Assembly (NCBI GenBank): GCA_037974335.1
Contig: CM075760.1
Span: 3,202,859 to 3,266,858 of the forward strand
DNA from: Prionace glauca
Lineage: Eukaryota > Chordata > Chondrichthyes > Carcharhiniformes > Carcharhinidae
Length of the DNA: 64,000 nucleotides
Direction: 5' to 3'
Positions 1 to 10,448 of the stretch are shown here, one piece after another; the first letter of the stretch is position 1, and every line of letters starts with the position of its first letter. The notes beneath the pieces are model-generated. The model saw only the letters and a program-made list of their open reading frames with translations. It searched no databases and had not been told where the DNA came from. A program made the translations under genes and the position numbers.

Positions 1-299
1 TTGTACTTTTCACATCTGACCAATATTTCATGATGTCCAACATCTCGTTCCATACTAGCAGGATTTCTGCTCACGTGATCAAGTATATTTCTCTACCAGG
101 ATCTCATTTTATCATCAATGCATAAATAACTAACTTAAATAAATTTAAGCTGCTGTTCCTTAAACAACAGGTTAATACTTTAAAATACTTCTAATTAGAA
201 GTATTACTCTGCTCTCTTTTAAAAAGGATTTGTTCATCCATTTATTCACCAATCTTTAGCCAAAACTGCCGATGATCCATCTTAGCTCCTCCAGGGGTC
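1..299. other. AT-rich stretch, no gene seen
   Basis: No open reading frame, splice-like exon or recognised repeat stands out. It is the left edge of the window and may be the left part of tandem unit A. Confidence 0.4.
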
Positions 300-1390
300 C
301 CCAGCTGCGGATGCTAATCTTCAGCCAATTCAATTCCTACCAAGGGACATTAGGAAACAACTGAAGGTACGGGACCCCTAACATTTCAGCAATCATACTG
401 AAGACTTGTACTTCAGAACTAGCTGTGACCCTAACCAAGCTATTCCAATACAGCATGAGCATCTACCTGACATTGCTGCCCTGTCCAAGAAAAGCACAAT
501 GAATCAGTGTGGCCAATTAATACCCCATCAGTTTGCTCTTTGTCATCAGCAGTGTGATGGAAGGTGTCATTGATAATACTTAAAGTGGCTCTTATCAATG
601 GCTTGTGAATTTTGAGTTATGCCAGTGGCATTCTGTTTCTGACCTCATTACAGACTTGGCCCATACGTGGACAAAAGAACTGAACTCATAAGGGAAGATG
701 AGTGACTATCCTTGACTGAGTGTGGCATAAAGGGAGTCATTGAGAATCAGGGGTAAAAATCGCCAAAAGGTGGACTCATACCTGCCACAAAGGAAAATGG
801 TTTTGGTTGTTGGAGGCCAATGGTCTCAGTCCCCCGGATATCACTACAGGATTTCTCAGGGTAATGTCCAAGGCCCAAACATCTTCAGCTATTTCAGTGA
901 CCTTTCTCCATCATAAGGTCAGATGTGTGGATGTTTGCTGATGATTGCACAGTGTTTAATATCATGTGCAATACCTGAGATACAGATCACAGTCCATGTC
1001 CAAATGTAGCAATACCTGACAGCAGTCAGGCTGGGACTGATGAATCATAAGGAGCATTCATGCCACACAAGTGCAGGCAATGACCATTTCCAACAAGAGG
1101 TAATCTAAGCATCTTTCCTTGAAATTCAATGGCCATTATCATTGCTGAGTTCCCCACTACCAACATCCTGGGTGTTAGCTTGACCTGAAACTGAACTGTA
1201 CCAGCCATATAAATACAGTGGCTACAAGAGCAATTCAGAGACTGAGAATTCTGAATTCCTCCAGATTCCCCAGAGGCTGTCTACCATTTAGAATGCACAA
1301 GTCAGGCATGTGACAAAATACTTCTCATTTGCCTTGATGAGAACTGCTCAATAACTCACAAAAAACTCAATATCATCGAAGACAAAACAG
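300..1390 (+). mobile_element. Jockey/I-like LINE, reverse-transcriptase fragment (unit A)
   Basis: A decayed reverse-transcriptase region. In shifting frames it shows the usual order of blocks: a stretch like LKTCTSELA, then a PVxKK...Y.PISL-like stretch near 480-540, then the catalytic stretch MFADDCT near 928-948, then the C-terminal block ending near the phrase coding INTVATRA (about 1205-1225). Many stops and frame changes make it non-functional. The same element, with different deletions, lies at 8994-9582 and 17850-18236, because the whole region is tandemly triplicated. A SINE inserted at its 3' side splits off 1668-1765. Clade assignment (Jockey/I-like rather than CR1) rests on the FADDC motif and sequence memory of the elasmobranch family. 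Confidence 0.8.
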
Positions 1391-1394
1391 TCTA

Positions 1395-1664
1395 CTTTTG
1401 TTTGTTTATTTATTAGTGTCACATATCAGCACTGCAATGAAGTTACTGTGAAAATCCCCAAGTCGGCACACTCTAGCATGTTCGGGAGGCTGGGAGATAC
1501 ACCCAACCAGCACACCTTTCAGTGGGAGGAAACTGGAGAACACAGAGGGAATGACGTGGAGAGAAGATGTAGACTCCCAAAAACAGTGACCCAAGCTGGC
1601 AATCAAACCTGGGTCCCTGGAGCTATGAGACAGCAGTGTTAACCACTGTGCCACCGTGCTGCCC
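1395..1664 (-). mobile_element. tRNA-derived SINE (unit A)
   Basis: Read on the minus strand it starts with an A-box-like tRNA segment (GGCACAGTGGTTAACACTG) and a B-box-like segment near the GGTTTGATTGCC stretch. It then has the common body and a 3' tail ending in an AATAAATAAAC-like run. It sits inside the LINE of unit A. Copies at the same relative place are found in units B and C, so the insertion predates the triplication. Confidence 0.85.
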
Positions 1665-1667
1665 ACT

Positions 1668-1765
1668 TGTTCAGCACACCATCCACCAACTTCAACATTC
1701 ACTCCCTTTATCATTTACACAGTGGTAGCAGCCACTAATATATACAGGATGCATTGCAGCAATTA
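1668..1765 (+). mobile_element. Jockey/I-like LINE, continuation beyond the SINE
   Basis: This resumes the LINE interrupted at 1390. The decoded stretch resembles STxIHSLxxxxTVAA and then IYxMHC, which is the C-terminal region of the same LINE protein. Confidence 0.7.
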
Positions 1766-1794
1766 ATGTACATACTAAGATGCACTTACTCCAT

Positions 1795-1880
1795 GCGATA
1801 ACTCTTCCAGTCAGGATGTAGATTGACATGAATAGGCATCTTGTGTTGGTGTGCCCATGCCCCTGTTGTGTTTGTCATTA
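1795..1880 (-). mobile_element. Jockey/I-like LINE 3' fragment, inverted (unit A)
   Basis: On the minus strand it reads like the far C-terminus of the LINE protein (a HPDWESYRHS-like stretch, matching the family's HPDLEIYRRS). Longer versions lie in unit B (10690-10860) and unit C (19150-19370). Confidence 0.6.
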
Positions 1881-1913
1881 TTGATGGTGCAGGTCAGGAA
1901 ATGAGCCACTCAC

Positions 1914-2000
1914 CAAAGCGTAGAAATAAATACCTGGCTTTTCATCTGAACTAGCAGCTATAGCATTAATACAGATGGTGTAGCGAAATTGCTCCAGTTC
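1914..2000 (-). pseudogene. Exon-like segment Y, unit A (unrecognised gene)
   Basis: An 87-base open segment (29 codons) on the minus strand, flanked by AG at 2001-2002 and by a consensus donor GTGAGT just past 1914. It reads ELEQFRYTIC, then INAIAASS, then DEKPGIYFYAL. It begins in phase 0, matching the phase in which segment X (2100-2253) ends. Its paralogues in units B and C are 83 bases long and so have lost the frame. I do not recognise the protein. It could be a relic of a host gene or of an intron-containing DNA transposon carried in the tandem unit. Confidence 0.4.
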
Positions 2001-2099
2001 CTGCACGTTGCAACAGGACTAAAAACAGTTCTGTTTCATTTACAAATGTACTGTTAGATAACAAAGTATCTCGCTGTCATGAAAAAGAACACTGCATAC

Positions 2100-2253
2100 C
2101 TGCATGTAGTAGAGCACTTCATCGTTTTCTACCCCCCAAGCTGAGAAATGACCAGCATTCATCCGATGTTTTATGGGAGTCTTTGCAATTTTATAATTGC
2201 AACTTCTCCTGGGAGGGAGTGGTATCAATATTCTTGGAGAAAAGATAATTTTT
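2100..2253 (-). pseudogene. Exon-like segment X, unit A (unrecognised gene)
   Basis: A 154-base minus-strand open segment between an AG and a GTATGC donor, separated from segment Y by a 99-base intron-like gap. It ends AGHFSAWGVENDEVLYYMQ. The paralogues at 11119-11266 and 19605-19752 are 148 bases each, a difference of exactly two codons, and all three are free of stops. That frame-keeping pattern is expected of coding sequence and not of random repeat decay. The unit B version has a basic run, PPKKRRRYRI, that looks like a nuclear localisation signal. Function unknown. Confidence 0.45.
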
Positions 2254-2889
2254 CTATAAGTAATTCCAGTAACAGACAAAATTAATATAATTGTCATGGC
2301 ATATTATAAGATCTATGAAACTCCAAAAAAAAATCAGTTTTCTGAAGTCTGCCAGTTGTATACATTTGGAATTAAACAAAATGTTACACTCTTCATGCAA
2401 AATGAAATGCAAAGAATTGTGTGTGGTAAACCCCAATATAAGAACAAGAAACATATTATCATTAGATCAGGTACATTAATCTACGCAGCAATAAATATTT
2501 ATAAATATTAAACAGAATTTAAAAATCGAGTGGGATTCTCAGACCACGCTCACATGAAAACCATAGAACCGTGCCCAAGATCAATGGACCTTTGCATGGT
2601 CCATCCCTCCCACCCACCATGCTTCCCACGGCAGGCAGGATGGGAGAACTCCCCCTCCAGTGGGTGCCAGGCATAAACACAGGTGAACAGTGAAAAGACG
2701 TGTTAAATCATAGAGATGGGGAATTAAAATTTGAACAGAGACAGAGAGATACATTCAATCGACTAGTAATTTGTTGTTGTCTTTGGGCACCTACTTCCAC
2801 CTCTTGGGGTCTTTCTGTTCTGCGAGCTTCTTCCTGCATGGCCCTCATGGTGCTGTGACATTACAATAGTGTTCAATCAGGGTCATCCC
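2254..2889. other. Unit A spacer, no gene seen
   Basis: AT-rich sequence shared with unit B (about 11275-11880) at high similarity, with a few small indels. No open frame or motif is conserved between the copies beyond general identity. Confidence 0.5.
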
Positions 2890-3275
2890 TGCATGGCCTG
2901 GCAGTGGCATCACTGAATCCCTCACGACTAACATCCTGGGATATATTATTGAACAGTAACTGAACTCAACCAGTCATATAAATACTGTGGCTACAAGAGC
3001 AAGTCAAACATGGAGTTGTGTAGTGAGTACATCACCTCCTGACTTCCCAAACCTCTTCACAATTTACAAGGCACAAATCAGAATGCAATAGAATATTCTC
3101 TCCACTTGCCAGGATGAATGCAGCTCCAATCATACTCAAGATGTTCAACACCATTCAGGACAAAGCAGCCCTCTTGATGTAGTTCTTAAACATTAACCCC
3201 TCCATCTCTGGCATACAGTGACCGCAGTGTGAAACATCTACAAGGTGCATTGCTGTAATTCGCCAAGTCCTCTTG
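2890..3275 (+). mobile_element. Second Jockey/I-like LINE fragment (unit A)
   Basis: This is another decayed copy of the C-terminal part of the same LINE family as 300-1390. It contains the INTVATRA-like and IYKAQ-like stretches and ends near MHCCNSPSPL. It is matched by 11880-12215 in unit B. Confidence 0.75.
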
Positions 3276-3287
3276 TGAGTTACAGCA

Positions 3288-3423
3288 ATGCGTCTTTGAT
3301 TTCATGTCTCACAAATTTGATTGATTTATTTGAAGGGTGGTATTTATTTGAACCACATGGTAGATTGTTGCACAAGGTTAAATCTCTCAGGATCCATGGT
3401 GAGGTAGCTAAATGGATACAAAA
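3288..3423 (+). mobile_element. Old CR1 fragment (unit A)
   Basis: A short, decayed stretch coding an HGEVAKWIQN-like peptide, typical of the CR1 reverse transcriptase between the AFDKV and VPQGS motifs. The unit B copy (12216-12740) keeps about 500 bases of the same element, so unit A has lost most of it. Confidence 0.65.
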
Positions 3424-4192
3424 TATTATCCACTCACCAGACCCGCTACCCAAACCGATTGTGACCCCTTGCCCCCCCACCACACCCTGCTACCTAGACT
3501 GATTGTGACCCCCTGATCCACCAGACATCCATCTGCACCCCCTTGCCTACTGGAGAGCGATTTGGTCTCACTCCTACCCCCACTGCCCATCAGAGATATA
3601 TCTTACCCGCTGCCTTCCTTCCCCCACTCCAGAGAATGGTCTGGCCTCACTCACACCCCCTTTCAGAGAACGAACAGCCCTCCCTCCCCTCGCCCCCATC
3701 AGAGAATGATCTGACTTGCCTCCTCCTTACCCCATACTCAACAAGACAACGATTGGCCCTCCTACCTCCCCGCCCTCTACCTCCCTCCCCACCAGAGAAT
3801 GACCTGATGCGCCTCCCTCCTCCCCCTCACCAACAGCCAACGATCGGGCCTCCTTCTCCCCCCTCCCCACCAGAGAATGATCTGACCCGCCTCCCTCCCC
3901 ACCCCCAAACACTGATCTGAGTCAGAGAGCCGTTGGAAGCTCTGAACTCGCCTTTTCAACGATTCAGGCTTTTATTCCGTAAGTTTATTTTGCCTGATTC
4001 TGGATCGGCGAACGCGGTGGTAAAGGGGGAAATACTTTTAAACTTGGGGAGCAGTTCATTAATTCAATTGAAATACATGCAAATTGATATCAATCGCTGT
4101 TGTGCCCATTTTGGGCACGAATCGGATAGCTGCCACTCCCAGGTTTCGGTAAAATGGCAATCTGTGTGGATGTGGGCGCAGATCGCATTAAT
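3424..4192. mobile_element. Foldback element, left part (unit A), ends in the target duplication
   Basis: C-rich imperfect repeats built on AGAGAATGATCTGACC, then the central segment of the foldback element that is complete in unit B (12741-14134). The left end is truncated here. Bases 4183-4192 (TCGCATTAAT) are repeated at 7600-7609 and flank the LINE nest inserted between. Units B and C have the uninterrupted site (GCGTTAAT near 13660 and 20445). Proline-rich open frames in this stretch are composition artefacts. Confidence 0.75.
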
Positions 4193-4608
4193 AAGAGCAT
4201 AAGAAATAGGAGCAGGAGTAGGCCATCTAGCCCTTCGAGCCTGCTCCGCCATTCAATAAGATCATGGCTGATCTGACGTGGCTCAGTTCCACTTTCCCGC
4301 CTTCTCCCCATAACCCCCAATCCCCTCGCTTATCAAAAACCTATCTACCCGCGGCTTAAATATATTTAGCGAGGCAGCCTCCACCACTTCAATGGGCAGA
4401 GAATTCCAGAGATTCACCATCCTTTGAGTGAAGAAACTGTTCTAAACTCCCCCCACCTTATCTTGAGTCTGTGTCCTCTCGTCCTACTGTCCTTTCTGAG
4501 CAGGAAGAGCCTCTCCACCTTTAACCTATCCATCCCATTCATCATCTTAAACGTCTCAATGAGATCTCCCCTCATTCTTCTAAACTCTAACAAATACAAG
4601 CCTAGTTT
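4193..4608 (-). mobile_element. CR1-a LINE, 3' part, split by CR1-b
   Basis: Minus-strand 3' end of a CR1-a LINE: the C-terminal coding block (RMRGDLIET, MNGMDR, RTRGH) followed by the short 3' untranslated region and an AAGAGCATAAG tail. Its 5' continuation is 7262-7599. Together they form one 5'-truncated copy flanked by the 10-base duplication TCGCATTAAT. Confidence 0.85.
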
Positions 4609-7261
4609 AGAACATAGAACATTACAGCGCAGAACAGGCCCTTCAGCCCACGATGTTGCGCCGACCAATTACAAAACAATGACCCACTAGCCTAAACCAA
4701 TCCCTTTTCGTCCATAAACCTATCCACAGATCTCTTAAACGCCCCCAAACTAGGCGCATTTACAACTGCAGCTGGCAGGGCATTCCAGTCCCTCACCACC
4801 CTCTGGGTAAAGAACCTACCCCTGACATCAGTCCTATAACTACCCCCCCTTAATTTAAAGTCGTGCCCCCTCGTGCTAGCTTTCTCCATCCTAGGGAAAA
4901 GGCTATCACTATCTACCCTGTCTAAACCTCTAATCATCTTATATGTTTCAATAAGGTCCCCTCTTAGCCGCCTTCTTTCCAGCGAAAACAACCCCAAATC
5001 TCTCAGTCTCTCCTCATAGGATCTCCCCTCCATACCAGGCAACATCCTGGTAAACCTCCTCTGCACTCTCTCCAAAGCCTCCACATCCTTCCTGTAATGT
5101 GGGAACCAGAACTGCACACAAAACTCCAAGTGCGGCATCACCAGAGTTGTGTACAGTTGCATCATGACGCTGCGACTCCTAAATTCAATCCCCCTACCAA
5201 TAAACGCCAAGACACCGTATGCCTTCTTAACAACTTGATTCCCAACTTTCAGGGATCTATGTACACATACACCTAGATCCCTCTGCTCCTCCACACTATT
5301 CAAAGTCCTCCCGTTAGCCCTATACTCAACACATCTGTTATTCCTACCGAAATGAATTACCTCACACTTCTCCACATTAAACTCCATCCGCCACCTCGCA
5401 GCCCAGCTCTGCAACCTTTCTAAGTCACCCTGCAAACTATGACACCCTTCCTCACAATCTACCACACCTCCGACTTTGGTGTCATCAGCAAACTTACTAA
5501 TCCACCCAACTATACCCTCATCCAGATCATTAATAAAAATTACAAACAACAGTGGCCCCAAAACAGATCCCTGAGGCACACCACTCATAACCGAACTCCA
5601 TGACGAATATTTACCATCAACCACCACCCTCTGTCTCCTATCTGCTAGCCAATTCCTGATCCAATTACCTAGATCACCCCCAATCCCATACATCTGCATT
5701 TTCTGCAGAAGCCTACCATGGTGAACCTTATCAAACGCCTTGCTAAAATCCATATACACCACATCAACTGCCTTACCCCTATCCACCTCTTTGGTCACTT
5801 TCTCAAAGAACTCGATAAGGCTAGAAAGGCACGATCTACCCGCTACAAAACCATGCTGACTGTCTCTAATCAACTCATTATTCTCCAAATAACTATAAAT
5901 CCTGTCTCTAATAATCCTTTCCAAAACCTTACCCACCACAGAAGTAAGACTCACCGGTCTATAATTCCCAGGGAAGTCTCTTCTCCCCTTCTTAAACAAT
6001 GGGACAACATTTGCTGTTCTCCAATCTTCCGGTACTATACCAGAGACCAACGACGACCTGAAGATCAGAGCCAGAGGCTTCGCAATCACCTCTCTTGCCT
6101 CCCAAAGAATCCTAGGGTCAATCCCATCCGGACCAGGGGACTTATCTATTTACAAACCCTCTAAAATATCCAGCACATCCCCTGTATCAACTGCAATACT
6201 ATCTATTTTACATCCCTGCACCCCAGTGTCCTCCTCAGCTACATTCATGTCCCCTTGCGTGAACACCGAAGAGAAATATTGGTTCAACGCCTCTCCAATC
6301 TCCTCCGGTTCCACACACAACTTCCCTCTACTGTCTGTAACTGGCCCTAATCTTGCCCTAACCAACCTTCTGTTCTTGACATACCTGTAAAACGCCTTAG
6401 GGTTCTCCTTAATCCTATCAGCCAAAGTCATCTCATGTCCTCTTTTAGTCCTTCTTAACTCCCTCTTCAACTCCCTCCTAGCCAATCTAAAACTTTCTAA
6501 TGCACTACCTGAGCCCTCAAGCCTCATCCGAACATAAGCCTCCTTTTTCTTCCTAACCAACGAATCAACTTTTTTAGTGCACCACGGTTCCCTGGGCCTA
6601 CCAAATCCTCCTTGCCTGACAGGGATATACCTATCACAGACACGCAATAGCTGCTCCTTGAAAAATCTCCACATCTCGGATGTTCCCAGTCCCTGTAATC
6701 TCCTAGTCCAACCAATGCTTCCTAACTCTCTCATAATAGCCTCATAATTACCCTTCCCCCAGCTGAAACTACTGACCCGAGGTTCATGCCTATCCCTTTC
6801 CATCACTAAGGTGAACGTAATCGAATTGTGGTCACTATCCCCAAAATGCACACCAACTTCCAAGTCTAGCACCTGGTCTGGCTCATTACCCAGCACCAAA
6901 TCCAATATAGCCTCACTTCTAGTCGGCCTATCTACATACTGAGTCAATAAACCTTCCTGCACACTTTGAACAAAAACTGACCCCTCTAACGAGCTAGAGC
7001 TATAGCAATTCCAATCAACATGAGTAAAGTTAAAGTCCCCCATAACAACTACCCTATTACTTTCACTCCTAACAAGGATCGTCTCCGCAATCCTTTCCTC
7101 AACCTCTCTAGAACTTTTTGGAGGTCTATAAAAGACTCCCAACAGGGTGACCTCTCCTCTCCTATTTCTAATCTCCGCCCATACTACCTCAACAGACAAG
7201 TCCTCATCAAAGTTCCTCTCTGACACTGTGATACAGTCCTTGACCAATAATGCTACCCCAC
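4609..7261 (-). mobile_element. CR1-b LINE nested in CR1-a: endonuclease end plus reverse transcriptase
   Basis: The longest LINE copy in the window. On the minus strand it codes the last part of an APE-type endonuclease (GVALLVKDC, then GDFNFTHVDWN, then the SDHN motif), a linker, and a reverse transcriptase with NYRPVSLTS, FSKAFDKV, VPQGSVLGPLLF and the catalytic SKFADDTK, running to the natural stop at about 4692. It is 5'-truncated inside the endonuclease. One in-frame TAA near 6150 separates endonuclease and reverse transcriptase, in the stretch whose consensus is LEGLYIDKSPGPDG. The 3' tail is AGAACATAGAACATT. The target AGTTT appears at both ends. The encoded role is target-primed reverse transcription of the element's own RNA. 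Confidence 0.92.
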
Positions 7262-7599
7262 CCCCCCCTTCTTCAGCCAGTTTATTCAGCCTCTCCTCAT
7301 AGCTCAACCCCCTCAACTCTGGTATCAGTCTAGTGAACCTCCTCTGCACTCCCTCCAAGGCCAAAATATCCTTGCGTAAGTGCGGCGACCAAAACTGCAC
7401 ACAGTACTCCAGCTGCGGCCTCACCAGTGCCCTGTACAGTTGCAGCAAGACCTCCGTACTTTTATATTCAATCCCCCTCGCTATGAAGGCCAGCATCCCA
7501 TTCGCCTTCCTGACCACCTGCTGCACCTGCAGGCTGGGTTTTTGCGACTCATGCACAAGGACCCCAAGGTCCCTCTGCACCGTAGCATGCTGCAGTTTT
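7262..7599 (-). mobile_element. CR1-a LINE, 5' remnant of the split copy
   Basis: Codes QRDLGVLVHESQKPS through LSYEERLNKLA and then runs without a frame break into the CR1-b endonuclease. The 476-codon open frame across the junction is therefore a fusion created by insertion, not a gene. The copy begins abruptly next to the right target duplication at 7600-7609. Confidence 0.88.
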
Positions 7600-8196
7600 T
7601 CGCATTAATGGCCTCACACCTGACTTTACTATGACGCAATAGTAAAATAGGGCCCTCTGACTCAGATTGGTGGTGGGGGACAGTTGGAGGAAGTGGGTCA
7701 GATCATTCTCTGGTGGGGAAGCGGAGAGGGATGGAGGCCCAATTGTTGTCTGGTGGTGGGGGGAACAGGATTGTCGATCGCTGTCTGGGAAGGGGAGGAG
7801 AGGCAGGTCAGATGATCCTCTTGGGGCGGGGGGGGGGGGGACTGGGGGAGCGACCCCAGATCATTCTCTGATGGGGTCGGGGGGAGGGAGGCCAGATCGC
7901 TCTCTGGTAAGGAGTGGGGGGGAGGGGTCGTGATCGGTCTGGGTAGCGGGGAGGGGGTTGGTGGATAAGGGGGACAGTGATGACTGGACCATTGCTCCCG
8001 CTTTTCGCTCCCAGGCCACTTTCTCCATTTTCTGCGGCCCAGGAGCGATCTGACACTGGCGCGTTTTTTCAAATTTTTTCCAACTGTGCATGTGCAGTTC
8101 AGAGCTCCAATCGTTTTGGGCGTGCTAAGACCCACCCACAGTGCAATTCAAACCCAAATTTTTTTTTCAGGCTGAGTGCGTATGGGGGTGCCTGAA
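7600..8196. mobile_element. Foldback element, right arm (unit A)
   Basis: G-rich imperfect repeats that are the reverse complement of the C-rich left arm, ending in the terminal GGCTGAGTGCGTATGGGGG and CCTGAA. With 3424-4192 this is one element interrupted by 3.4 kb of LINE. Confidence 0.8.
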
Positions 8197-8935
8197 AGCA
8201 GATTTCCAATTCGGATCTGAATTATGCCCAGATTCAGCACTCAGAATGAAAATGGTTAAATCAGGTCCTTTACTGTCACTTCTTCACTTGTCACTGGGTT
8301 AAATCCCTTTGTTAGAGTGCCTGTATGACATAGAATTCAGTGGTTCAAGTGCAGTTAGAGTTGGGCGTTATCTTGCTCGCATAAACAAATAAAAATATCT
8401 TTGAGTTAATATGGCTTTCCGGAATTTTCTTCTGTTGTAATTTGAAATAAATACTTACAATAAACACGTCCTGCAAATGTTTATAACTTTTGTAGGCATC
8501 GGAATGTGTATTTTATTAATTTTATCTGTCAGGAGCTATGAAGATGCAAACATTGTTCATTAGGATAATTGAAAGGCAGAATCAAACCTTTTCGGCATGA
8601 AGTTGCTGGTTGACGGAACCACCAGCTTGCGATTTTCTTGGCCAATCACAGCCTCAGTGGCGGATGGTGCAACCTGGAACTGGACACAAATGGAATGAAT
8701 TTGACTCTCTCCTGAATGCTGTGGGTTTACAATGAGTTCTTGCATTGCTACATGCAAATTTCAGAAGGCATTTGGGAGGAATAGCCTTCCACTCTGCAGC
8801 ATGAAAACTGATGTCATTGCCTTCCCAGGACAAAATAAACTGGGAGGAAGATTTCTCTATCGGTAAGGGATGGAATAGACACGTTCTCACCAAACTGGGC
8901 TTCCAGCTAGTTTCCACTTGGAACACTTAACTGCC
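8197..8935. repeat. Unit tail (A), AT-rich, conserved in all three units
   Basis: No gene is seen. The same sequence follows the foldback element in units B (14135-14850) and C (20843-21058, shortened). Shared landmarks are AACAAATAAAAATATC and GGAATGAATTTGACTCTC. Unit A carries a small replacement around 8600-8670. Confidence 0.7.
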
Positions 8936-8993
8936 CAGAATCCTCTCCATTTCTCATACAACAAGCTCTCCATTCCAGGGATCATCCTTGTGA
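8936..8993 (-). mobile_element. Old CR1 remnant at the A/B unit junction
   Basis: The sequence CAGAATCCTCTCC and onward matches the old CR1 that follows the tail of unit C at about 21199-21260. Here it stops after some 60 bases and joins the LINE of unit B, marking the unit boundary. Confidence 0.6.
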
Positions 8994-9582
8994 AACAACT
9001 GAAGATACTGGAATACTGCAAAACTACGGAACCCTGACAATGTTCCAGCAATCGTACTGAAGACTTGTGCTCCCGAACTAGCTGCGACTCTAGCCAATCT
9101 ATTCCAATACAGCACTAGCATCTACCTGACACTGATGCCCTGTCCAAGAAAAGCACGATGAATCAAAATGGCCAATTACTACCCCATCAGTTTGCTCTTT
9201 ATCATCAGCAAAGTGATGGAAGACGTCATTGATAATACTAAATGTGGCCCTTATCAATGGCTTGCGCATTGATGCTCATTTTGAGTTATGCCACTGGCAC
9301 TCTGTTTCTATTTCTCAGCATCTTTCCTTGAAATTCAATGGCCATTATCATTGCTGAGTTCCCCACAGTCAACATACTGGGTCTGAGCTTGACCTGAAAC
9401 TGAACTGTACCAGCCATATAAATACAATGGCTACAAGAGTAGTTCAGAGACTGGGAATCCTGAATTCCTCCAGATTCCTCAGAGCACAAGTGAGGCATGT
9501 GACAAAATACTTTGCATTTGCCTGGATGACTGCTGCTCAATAACTCGCAAAAAACTCAATACCATCCAAGACAAAACAGTCC
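8994..9582 (+). mobile_element. Jockey/I-like LINE fragment (unit B)
   Basis: Paralogue of 300-1390. It lacks the part that in unit A spans about 640-1105, including the FADD motif, so it is further decayed. Otherwise it is colinear, ending where the SINE begins. Confidence 0.8.
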
Positions 9583-9886
9583 ACTTTTGTTTATTTATTT
9601 GTTCGTGTTACATGTCGGCTCACATTAACACTGCAATGAAGTTACTGCGAAAATCCCCAAGTCGCTACACTCCAGCACGTTCGGGAGGGATGGAGAATAT
9701 AGCACGGTCAATGCATCCAACCAGCACGTCTTTCAGACTGTGGGAGGAAACCAGAGAACTCGGAAGAAACCCACGCAGACACGGAGAGAAGGTGCAAACG
9801 CCACACAGTGACCGAAGCTGGGAATCGAACCTGGGTCCCTCTAGCTGTGAGGCAGCAGTGCTAACCAATGTGCCACTGTGCTGCCT
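9583..9886 (-). mobile_element. tRNA-derived SINE (unit B, first)
   Basis: A full-length-looking copy of the family. On the minus strand it has an A-box near GGCACATTGGTTAGCACTG, a B-box GGTTCGATTCCC, a common body with ACGTGCTGG, and a tail through TTCATTGCAGTG to ACGAACAAATAAATAAAC. It occupies the same site as 1395-1664 and 18237-18540. Confidence 0.88.
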
Positions 9887-9887
9887 A

Positions 9888-9985
9888 CTTGATCAGCACA
9901 CCATCCACCAACTTCAACATTCACTCCCTTTATCATTTACACAGTGGTAGCAGTCATTAATTTACTCAAGATGCACTGCAGCCAT
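9888..9985 (+). mobile_element. Jockey/I-like LINE continuation (unit B)
   Basis: This resumes the LINE after the SINE, matching 1668-1765. Confidence 0.65.
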
Positions 9986-10014
9986 TCATATATATACTGC
10001 ATTGCAGTATATGT

Positions 10015-10448
10015 ATTAGTATTTACAAGATGCATTATAGTTGCCCCACTCCAGCACCTGTTTGGGTACACTGAGGGGGAATTTAGCATGGCCATTGCAT
10101 CTAACCAGCAAATCTTTCGGACTGAGAGAGGAAACCGGAGCAGCCAGAAGAAACGCATGCAGGCACAGGGAGAACATGCAAACTCCAGTCTACCAGAAAC
10201 AAAGTTTCTGATAGACAAGGGAATTAAGGATTATGGGGAGAAAGCAGGAAAGTGGAACTGATCCACTACAGATCAGCCATGATCTTATTGAATGGCGGGG
10301 CAGGCACGAGGGGCTAGATAGCCTATTCCTGCTCCTATTTCTTGTGTTCCTATGTTCCACACAGACAGTGATCCAAGCTGGGAATCGAACCCGGGTCCCG
10401 AGTGCTGTGAGGCAGCAGTGTTAATTAATCACTGTGCCACTGTGCTGA
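10015..10448 (-). mobile_element. Second SINE of unit B, interrupted by a CR1-a tail
   Basis: A second tRNA-headed SINE in the minus orientation. It is interrupted at 10188-10356. The paralogous SINE in unit C (18675-18927) has no interruption, so the pre-insertion sequence can be read directly. It has an A-box near 10430 and a B-box near 10385. Confidence 0.8.
10188..10356 (+). mobile_element. CR1-a 3' tail fragment inside a SINE
   Basis: Only the last ~170 bases of CR1-a: the end of the coding region (KGIKDYGEKAGKW-like), the untranslated block with CAGCCATGATCTTATTG, and the TTCTTGTGTTCC tail. It is severely 5'-truncated, typical of CR1 retrotransposition. Confidence 0.85.

Noticed and set aside
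1610-1660. CACTGTG-like heptamers that could be V(D)J recombination signals
   Set aside because: They lie in the tRNA-derived head of the SINEs, recur in every copy and have no nonamer at 12 or 23 bases.
1395-1664. tRNA gene from A- and B-box-like sequences
   Set aside because: The boxes belong to the SINE promoter. No cloverleaf with an anticodon arm could be drawn, and the body and tail follow the SINE pattern.
3543-3920. Proline-rich 125-codon open frame
   Set aside because: Produced by the C-rich repeats of the foldback arm. The complementary G-rich arm gives equally long frames, and the copies in the other units do not keep the frame.
5718-6164. 148-codon plus-strand frame
   Set aside because: Antisense shadow of the CR1-b reverse transcriptase. 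Such shadows occur opposite every well-kept CR1 copy in the window.
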